Assembly (NCBI GenBank): GCA_025024175.1 | Contig: QCXZ01000001.1 | Span: forward strand, 19,468,001 to 19,532,000 | Length of the DNA: 64,000 nt | Reading direction: 5' to 3' | Source of the DNA: Rhyzopertha dominica | Taxonomy: Eukaryota; Arthropoda; Insecta; Coleoptera; Bostrichidae | In this document: positions 55,301 to 64,000 of the stretch, piece after piece | Layout of the letters: every line of letters starts with the position of its first letter | Numbering within the stretch: position 1 is the first letter of the stretch | Translations under genes and position numbers: made by a program | Notes under the pieces: generated by a model | What the model was told of the DNA's origin: nothing | Databases searched by the model: none | The model's input: the letters and a program-made list of their open reading frames with translations, nothing else

Positions 55301-58300
55301 ATTTTGAGAAATCTTTATAAATATTGATATAGTCAAGTTAGTAGTTTTTGTTTTTTCTTGGCTTCAGCCTTGACTGTTTTGATTCGTTACCTACTACACT
55401 TAATTGTTTCGTTCACGTTGAGATTGTTCTACCTTGCTCTCATAGTTCTCTCATAGTATGCATAGGTACTCATAAATGTAATCTTATAATATTTATTCCA
55501 TAGCGCTTAATTAATAACTACANTAATAAATACATATTATTGTAACTATAAGAACACACTATGAAGAAATTCTGCAAGTTCGTATAAATATACCCCTCAG
55601 AGCTAGTTAATATGTTTGTCTTCTTATAATACCGCTTAATATTTTTGTCTTCTCTCATTTTTTATCATTAAACGTAATATCCAGCAGCACTATTGATTTT
55701 GTTGATGCCAAACGTAAAACAGAAAATCCCAAAAAAGCACACTCGGGTCCAATCCGGAAGTCGCAGTAATAAATCGAGCGATGGCAAATTACCGACACAG
55801 GCCAGGTCGTTTAAGGGTCAGTGTGTCAGTGTGACGGCACAACGGGGCGAGAGACGGTGACGTGGCATCCGTCGAGGGTCCCGAGTACGATGGGGCCCGC
55901 GCCAGGAAGCGTGGCGTGCTCAGGGGCCCCCGTCCATGCGCTACTTTCAGGATTCGCGCCACACCTTTTCACCAGTAGCTGCACGCCAATATAATTCAGG
56001 CCGGACGTCAACACGAATCAACCTGGAAAATTACACCGAAATGCCAACCGGCGCACCAACCCATAAAACAGTCGATATTGTAAGGCAAATGGATCGGCCC
56101 CTGGTGTGCTCATGAAGCCGTAAAGGTTAGCATCCCTTTCTAGCGTCGGTCGTGCGCTTATGCCGATTTGCATTAAATTTAATGTATGAGAAATAATGCT
56201 CTCTTACTTCAATTTTGTCAAAAAGATAATGGGTACTTTTTGAAAAATCTGTTAACATTCTTATTCTTCTTCTCGCATTTATTTACCATTTATCTTGCTT
56301 GTTTCAAACGATCTAATAAAGTACAGGTGTTTTCCAATTTTTCGAAATCGTTAAATATGCAGCTGCGTTGTAGAAATTGTTCAAAAAACTTCTTGTCGTT
56401 TTTGTTTTATAGAGCATATCTCAGATATGACAATCAATCCCAAATTCTTGAGCGACCAGAATAATACTCATATTTTTTTTGCTAATAACTGTTGTATTTG
56501 AAAGAAGTCTCCCCTCATTTATACTCGAATTTTAATAAATGACATACATAATTAACTGAATAAAAATATTATTAAAATATTTAAAAAAATCTTTATTACC
56601 TAAAATATAATTACCANAAACAATAATATAATCAAAATATATTTACAATACTTCACTAAATTATTTTATAATTTGTATAAAAGAGGAAAGTATTACGAAA
56701 TGAGTAGGTGTTTAATTTATTTATAAATAATATATTAAATATTTAACTAATTTTTAAGTTTTAAAATCATCTTATGAAATAGGATTTATGATGATTAACT
56801 TTGCGCTATGTCATCTATGCTGAGCGCTCCATATTCTTCTTTGAAAAACGATTGAATGTGTAAAAAAAACTGCTTCAGATAAATTTATAGAAAATTTAAT
56901 GGTCTACAACTTCTTTAATAAATGCAAATACGATTTAAAGAATAGGAGCCGAGATATTTACAAAAAAATAATTTTTGCGACCTTTCGGCCTTACATACCT
57001 TAAGACGCGCATACTATATTTTTTGCGACTTCTGAGCCAACATCTAAGATGTTAAAATAAAAGTTTATACAAAATAACTTTTATCATTCCGAGATTGACC
57101 CCTGAGGAGCCGGAGTTAACGTAGCGGTTGCAAACTGACAATCCAGAACCCAGCAACAGGAATCAAGTTTTTCGGTTCGGATGTTTGTAATACATTTGCC
57201 TTAGCTGCAGTTTTGCTCATTTGGTTTATTTATTCAATTCAGCTTGCTGGTACCAAACGACGATTGTCATTTCAGTAAATCACAATTTCCCCCCTAAACT
57301 ATATTTTCCAATATAATATTTTGCGATCTAAAAGTTACTGATGGCATAAGTGAATTACTAAAAAATGGTTTACCACGATAATTGAGCCAAAAAGGCACAA
57401 AACATGTTGCTGTTAGAAGCGATGTGAACTAGCATATATTAAAACCAGTCCATAATGTACCAAATTAAATTTTTTTGATACTATGAAACTGTTTTTGCTG
57501 TTCACTAAGAAAGGTATNTAATTTGGTGGAAAATACTTTATAGGATTTTCACCGGTCTTTAATTGTACGTAAATGTCTAAGAGACAGTCTCAATTAATGG
57601 GTTTTCTATGTTATTCGAGATCTTTCAAATGGTTTGGGGCACAAGGTACCTGTACCATTAATAATTATTTTTTTGTGTAATTTCTTACTGCATAACACGC
57701 ATTGGTTACTAACTTCAGTTAAATAGAACCAAATAATTTTATGACAAAAGCAGTGCCTTTTTGATATCATATTTGATACGATCTTCCGGTTAGCAAGACT
57801 ATATCGTCAGACATAAAATACTGATATCCTGTAATACATCAGACTATATGGTTTTAAAGTTTGTTGTTTCGTCATAATTAATTGTACAAAATGAAAACTG
57901 TAATACGAAATTAAGAAACTGCGTAATTATAATCTAGGGGGTAGCGCTATCAACCGCAACCGCTTTTGATGTGAAACTTATCAAAATAAAGGATAGTAAG
58001 TAAGCATGTCACAACATTGATAAAAATCCTTTTGTATTCTTTTTTGTAACTTTGGGTAGTGGGTTAGAATCGGAAGCAAGATTTATTAAATGCTTATAAC
58101 TATTTAAATGATATTGTGTCTAAGATTGGCTAAAATTGTCATGTGTAAACTACGTTATTCAGAATTTTCAAAATGTCCATAGTTAGAAAATGGTTTTTTT
58201 TTCAAATGATATTGCTAGATGTAATTAATTACAAAAATAATTTAAAGCATTGCAGTATAAGCCTGTGGAAAACCTCAAACAAGCCTTGATTGAAAGTTAA

Positions 58301-60819
58301 GCGACACTGTATTCGTTTCATTAACCAATGATCAGGAACTTTGCGCTTATTACCCAATAAAATTGACACTGACTCTGGTCTTAAAAGCATTTTTTTCTGT
58401 ACCAAAGATGTATACTTTTGGAGGCGTAAGAAAGCTCAGGGAAACAAAGCTCTTCTTAGATTTTATACCCAGCGTTTGTTAAATCAATAGGCGCACTTCT
58501 GGTATACCCATTTGTTAGTGTTATTTTTATATATGCTACAAATTATTTAGTAGTTTTGATAAGTATAAGCAACGAAGCTGAGGGTAAAACGTATATCGGT
58601 GTACTTATCGTAAAGAGTTAATGCAAAAAAGGTATTGACGTTAATATCATACCCACTATGATCGTATCAAATCAAGAAGTTTCGAGATTTTTGTCTCGTA
58701 TTTCGATAATTATTGTATCCGTCTCTTTGAGTGAGCTCCGTAATTGTCTACTTTATTATTTGGGTACTGTTTAAAAAATTAGACACAACATAATCTATAC
58801 CATCTTGCTTGCGTGTTTAACAATGAGTGCGCTTTCCAAACGTTATGTTTGTAGAGGTTACTCAATAAATTGTTAGATGTTGTTGATCATACCATATACC
58901 AGTAACTTAAGGTACGAAGAAACTAATGACTGAACAGTATATCATCAAAATGTCGGTATACAACCAGATAAAAGACTACTAAAGTCTTAATTCCACTGAT
59001 TTTATTGTGAAATGTAAATGCAGAGCGCTTTCCGTCGTTCAGAAATTAAACTAGTAGCATTAGACTTTTCTGTTCTCTACTTTGAGCATCATGTGTAAAT
59101 GGCAGGTATATACGGTTTAGCAAGAATCATCTTCATGGTTATGGTGTTTGTACTTCTTACCAAATGTCACTTCTGCCTAAATAAATGCAAATAGGTACAA
59201 TAAAAAGGTTGGTCATAATACGTAATATATTATATTGCTTGTCATGAAAATTTTAGCAATCTATTGCAGCACTTCTGTCTTTTCTTTCTTCCTTATTGGT
59301 GCAAATCTCACCATATAAAATCTAACATTCGGCGCACCAATGTATTTGGTATCTACTTTGTAAACACCGCCCCTATCACTGTCATGTGCTCAAGCAGCGC
59401 AGCGCTTCTTCATAAAGTTGCTGAATTTCCACTACTTACGTATTTTAGAGTGTACGATCTTTAAAGTTGTACATGCAGCTAATTTGTCCGAATTCCGAGC
59501 AGGCCATTTCCAAGGACTCTTAAGGGCTGGCAGTGCTACATCTCCCCGCATCTAAATTTACTGCATTGCGGACCTCCGTCCGTACTCCGGAAGCTGATGT
59601 TGCTGCTCTTTTTTGCCACCCTTTTCGTACGGTTGCACTTGCACGTGCGGTCTCAGACGAACACCCGTTCCCTTGCAGATGAAATTTTCACAACAAAAAC
59701 TTTAGCGATCCCTAGAATATTAGTGGAATTCGTGGACTAGGATTGATCACATATCAGCTGGAACCATGTGGTTTTTGTGTATCCTTTTTATATCAGTCAA
59801 TTTCGTTGACTAAAGTCCCATTCGGATTACATCATCAATGGCAATTTACTTTTCAGTAAACTTCTTAATTACAGCAAAAATATATTGAGGGATATAAACA
59901 TGTGTATTATTACTTATTGCGATTGTGAATGATCGACGTATCAAAATGTATTTTTTCGTTGTTATAACTATTTTATACTGTGGCTAGATGTTGGCCGCCG
60001 GTATCAACTAATGCAGGAATGAAAATAAGCCGTGCGCCGAAATTCAGGAAAGGAAATCAGGATTCATAAATATACCCAAAACTGCTAGAAAAAGATGATA
60101 ATATATCATGCAAAAAAGATTAGGCTGAAAAGAAAAACGTTCAGGTTGGAGGTGGGAAGATAATGGAACGCACTTGATGTTTAAATAATTTTTGTTCATT
60201 TAACCACTCAGCAGATAATTAAATGTACAAGTTGAACCATCATTAACGGGTGTAGCTTTCAGTTGTTCGTGTCTAGTAGGGCTACACTTTTCCAGTATGG
60301 ATAAACCGATATATCAAATAGCATCAGCTTCACGATATATCGAAGTATGGTTAAGCATGTCTGTTTTATAGAGGGTGCCGCATTTTTGTTGTAATTGCAA
60401 GGTATCTCGGTAACTATTTATGCTACAGAGTTGCAGTTTGCACATTACTGTCTTACATTTTTGTTGCGAGTTTAACTGAACCATAATATTGTCATTATTG
60501 TATCGTCTATTGTTTTGCATCTATAGCCAACTTTTGAATAATATAACATTTATTCCGTTCTCAATATCTCGCTTGGGTAAGTAGATACAAAAAAAACTGT
60601 TGAGACACATTTACAGCTATTTTTATTTTGAATAAAAAATATTCCTTGTTTTATGTTCCTACGGTGGAGCTAACACGATTCTAAACATAAGCACACGTAT
60701 TTGCCACAAACCCTGTTATGCAGGGTATCTGTATGTACCTCCTATATTGTTCACTATACGAAAAATTGTTCTAGACAAAACTTATTTATTTTTATTACTA
60801 GCGCTGCACATTTTAAAAT
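52382..60819. other. Intergenic DNA, no gene seen, one MITE and one GC-rich island
   Basis: Apart from the palindromic element at 53133-53592, nothing complete is recognised. Positions 55740-56170 are GC-rich, with a 62-codon minus-strand frame lacking any known domain. Positions 59460-59690 are moderately GC-rich. All other open frames are short. Confidence 0.45.
53133..53592. mobile_element. Palindromic MITE, about 460 bp
   Basis: The left arm (GGTGTCTCTAAATTCGAT, CATAATTTCTAATGCGTG, GACGTGAAATTATGAC) pairs with the right arm, which ends ACAGAGACACCCTGTATAT-like, over some 200 bp. CACGGCTAATAATCT occurs inverted on both sides of the centre. TATA-like flanks and CAGGGTGTC ends suggest a Tc1/mariner-related family. 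It has no coding capacity. Confidence 0.75.
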
Positions 60820-60821
60820 TA

Positions 60822-62183
60822 CAGTAATGTCCACTTATAACGGTTCGCTTGCAATAAACGATAAATGCTAATATCACAACAATATCTAAACGCGTCAAAA
60901 ATCGCTTGGTTAAAGAAAGATATTAAATCTGCCCAAAAAACACTCGCGTAGGACGACCGGACATTAAGGAGTATAAACACTATGCAGCTTAAGGAAAAAC
61001 ACTCCGCCTCGTAATGTAGTTTCCAATTAAAACGCGTATTCCTCAAGAACCAGACGCGACAACAAGAAATGAATTTCAAATTCGTGTTTTGGAGGTACGC
61101 AAAATTTCATCTCGATAGGCTATAGGGACGCTATAGTAAATAATTATTATTTCATTAAAATAAAAGTTTTATAAGAAATTGTGTTCTCTGCTTCAGCGCG
61201 TAGATGTTGTACCTAAAGATTGAGCTCTATCTTAAGTTGTAAAAGTCTTTAAGGGATGTTGAACGCAGTTTCATTCTCAGTTCTCAAATGTATACGGTAA
61301 ATGGTCTCGCGCANACAGTGCAGCACCATGCATTGAAAGATCAAGACTTGTCTTTTTGAGAAAATATAGAAATTATTGACTTTTAATAATACACTTGCTA
61401 TTTTAGTCCCACCACTGAAATGCACCCGTTTCGACGCAAATATTTTTTGCACGCAGCTTCCTGTAAATACTCACATTTGGTGCAGTTATACCACATACAT
61501 CTTATGCTTTATAAATAGATGAGCCATGTTTGAAATAATGTATGAGATAAATTGAAATTACGCGCGGGGTATTTGGACTTGCGCATAAGGGAATTTCAGA
61601 AATGAAACACATGCACAGGGTTGTCAGAAGCGACTGGATAATCGGTCGGCTATAGATAACGTTGCCGCAATAGTCGAAATTGTTGTCGCTTACCAACACG
61701 ATTTCGTCAGTAATATATTCATAAAAGTTAAATAGAAAAGCAATGTACTCATTCCGTCGCCCGTAGCCACTTGCAAAAATGTTATCGCAAATTAGTGTCA
61801 AAGTCGACCCAATTTGCGATATGTCGTCCAATCTAGTAACGTTGCCTTGAGCGCAGTTTTAGTCCCTCTATTGACTGGTTCGTCAACTGAAATTTCGTCT
61901 AATGCGCGAGTCCAAAAACCCCTCAAGTGATTCACCGTGGATCCCGTATGTTTTGCTCGCCTGTGAGTTATAAACGCACATTGGCAACCTTGGTAACTAA
62001 TCACACACAGCGCCCGCGACAGCTCGTGCTCAACCTGACATGACGTATGTTTCTGCAAATTTCGGGGACTTTCTTGCTTGCTAGTTAAAATTCCGTCATA
62101 AGTTCGCTATAACCGAAAACTTTCGCGGTTCGTTTTATCAGAAAGTTCGTTATAAACGGGTTCGTTATAAGTAGACATTACTG
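60822..62183. mobile_element. Pogo/Tigger-like DNA transposon, non-autonomous
   Basis: The ends CAGTAATGTC(C/T)ACTTATAACG are inverted at 60822-60843 and about 62162-62183 and flanked by TA on both sides. CAGT..ACTTATAACGAA-type termini with TA target duplication are typical of pogo/Tigger elements. The right end also carries repeated TTCGTTATAA words. The interior (1.36 kb) has short minus-strand frames (61502-61831, 61798-62058) with no recognisable DDE or CENP-B-like domain, so it is probably a decayed or non-autonomous copy. Confidence 0.8.
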
Positions 62184-62185
62184 TA

Positions 62186-64000
62186 TTTTCATATATGGCG
62201 GACATCAGGTTTTGTCGGAAATGCATACCAACTTTGTTATTTTAAATGTAATTATTATTAAATTTTCCAATTCCTTATTGAATTCTAATGTCATGTTTTT
62301 AACTATATACCCGTGGTATATCTTAGGCCGTTTTAGCGTTATCTGCCAACAACAATAAAAGGAACAAAAAAACCGATACCAACAAAGAAAATCGATTTAT
62401 GAAATTGTCCTTGTTTAGAAACTATTGAAAGCCATTAATCCTGGAAAATATCTACGTGTTGTAGATTGCAGATGGGAGGTATAATACAATACGATGTGGT
62501 TTACTTGTGCATCGCTAGCTGGCCAAATGAATCAGGGTGTTTTAATTAAATAGCTTTAATTATTATTCAGAGCATTAGTCGTTAATTGGGATTTTAGTGT
62601 TGAACCAATTAACAGTTAAATAAGACGATATCCGAGGGGAATTACCGTAGCGAATCGATCGAGGATTTTAGGATATACCCAATAACCGTATGTCAGTTTA
62701 TCCTAAATAACGAGCGCCCCTGTCCCCCAATCCAATCGAATACGGCCTAGCGAGATAACACAATGGCGAATCTTAAAATATTCCTGTTCAGGTTAGTAGC
62801 GTGGGCTGAATGTTTGATGGTTCCATTTTCGTTTCCATTACAAAAACAATACTCTGGAAAGCGATAAGAAAAGCCAAAGGACGCGCTGTTTGCACGTGTG
62901 TTTGTATGACCTTATCTTTTCTAATCCATTCGTTGCACTTACAAATTGCATAATAGATGTTTGAAGATATTCAAGCTCCTCAAAAAGTCATTATTAAATG
63001 ATTTCAGACTTGCGCAATACTTATTATTAACGGATACTGACTACACTTTTGAAAAGCACTGACACGAAATTGTTAACCATTTTGTATTACTTTCCAAACT
63101 CTTTGCATACAAATATTGTGTGACACACGACAAACAACCCTTTAGAAATAATATACCTACGCATTGACCCATTTACCAGAGTCTGTTGCAGTATGTAATA
63201 TAGATTTACTAATCAGTTATCACATTTTTCGCTATGTAGTTATGTCTTTTCAAATTTTGCTATTTTAACCATACTGGTGATTCTGATTTTCTGTTTATTA
63301 AAATTTAAATACTTAAAAAAGTTACGTCAAACCTGATGCGTTTTCTTCTTCAAAATGTATAGTAGTCAACTTCCTTTTTTTGCTTTAAACATGGTTAATT
63401 TCTAATGTAGAGATGGATCTTAGCTAGTTGAAGATTAAGCGAATTTATACTAATGTAAATACCGCGTTCCCAAATAGAGTCGGTTTCATTTTGAAAACAG
63501 GAATTCCGGGGTCTAATAACATTATTTATTACCAGCTAGCTGACCCGACAGACGTTGTGCNGTCCAAATTTCAATAAATTTGTTTCTGATTGTGAAAAAA
63601 CTGTTAGAAATGTGTATTAACGATCGCGACCATGGATATTCAATTGTTCGAGTATTTGATCGAAGATTGGTACATTTAGAAGTATGCCGTTTGGAAATTT
63701 GAAATTTTACATGACAAAATGGTAGTACACCGCTGGGATGTGATTGACTTGGAACCATGTTACAAAATTTAATTCGCACTTTAATTATTTCCTTCCACAT
63801 TACAATGAAACTCAAGGTATTTTATTTACATTTGGATTTCTATTGCAATCAACTAAATAGTGATGTCATATGTACAATGAAAATGGACGAATGATTTACA
63901 TTGTTGTTACTATATAACCATTTGGCACTTCGTTACTCACTCGTTTTCGTGGATAAATCTGTACATTTATTGGAGATAAATCGGCACCATTAACTTACTT
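62186..64000. other. Intergenic DNA, no gene seen
   Basis: No domain-bearing frame is present. Around 62600-62800 the sequence is GC-richer with TAAT/ATTA words, possibly regulatory. The 97-codon minus-strand frame at 63522-63815 is not supported by any motif. Confidence 0.45.

Noticed and set aside
55826..56014. 62-codon minus-strand frame in the GC-rich island
   Set aside because: A chance open frame is likely in GC-rich DNA. There are no splice sites or motif to support it.

Overview
The window looks like a piece of an arthropod, most likely insect, nuclear genome. It is AT-rich, has spliceosomal introns, carries many transposable-element families, and shows no recognisable host gene with a clear function. 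The organism call is an inference from the transposon types and from TATA/TCAGT-type promoter architecture. No species is recognised.

Layout. Positions 1-18118 are mostly non-coding and carry small DNA-transposon relics: a PIF/Harbinger-type MITE (5720-5875, TSD TTA), a long foldback element (8306-8833) and a 1.8 kb non-autonomous element with perfect 16-bp TIRs (10891-12711). From 18119 comes a 5'-truncated non-LTR retrotransposon with one in-frame stop. A nearly intact DIRS-type tyrosine-recombinase retrotransposon (19261-24241) has inserted into its 3' (ATT)n tail. The DIRS element has an intron in its gag, and its gag/pol and pol/YR overlaps are both -1 and each contain an X XXY YYZ heptamer. 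Positions 24242-28963 hold a 124-bp MITE, a Penelope-like GIY-YIG fossil and GC-richer non-coding islands.

The centrepiece is a Polinton/Maverick at 28970-52375. It has 326-bp terminal inverted repeats that are almost identical, and a perfect 6-bp target-site duplication GCGATT. It encodes a protein-primed DNA polymerase B (spliced), a chromodomain integrase, an FtsK/HerA-type packaging ATPase, an adenovirus-type protease, a phospholipase-A2-domain virion protein, penton-like and major capsid proteins, and several uncharacterised proteins. The set is that of a self-synthesising, virion-capable transposon: polymerase and integrase for replication and insertion; capsid proteins, protease and ATPase for particle assembly.

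Two points dominate interpretation. (1) The left end (29474-31710, minus strand) carries a gene missed by simple ORF calling. It has 14 exons, an N-terminal C3HC4 RING, then symmetrical phase-1 mini-exons of 63-105 nt separated by short introns. Some introns are visibly more alike than the exons beside them, suggesting tandem exon duplication with fast exon divergence. (2) A 3.3 kb segment (40174-43473) is repeated at 43574-46874 on the two sides of exactly 100 Ns, with scattered homopolymer indels. This is most simply an unmerged contig overlap, so the true Polinton is probably about 20.0 kb with a single INT/ATPase block.

Positions 52382-64000 contain a 0.46 kb palindromic MITE, a 1.36 kb pogo/Tigger-like element (60822-62183, TSD TA) and a GC-rich island near 55.7-56.2 kb, but no convincing gene.
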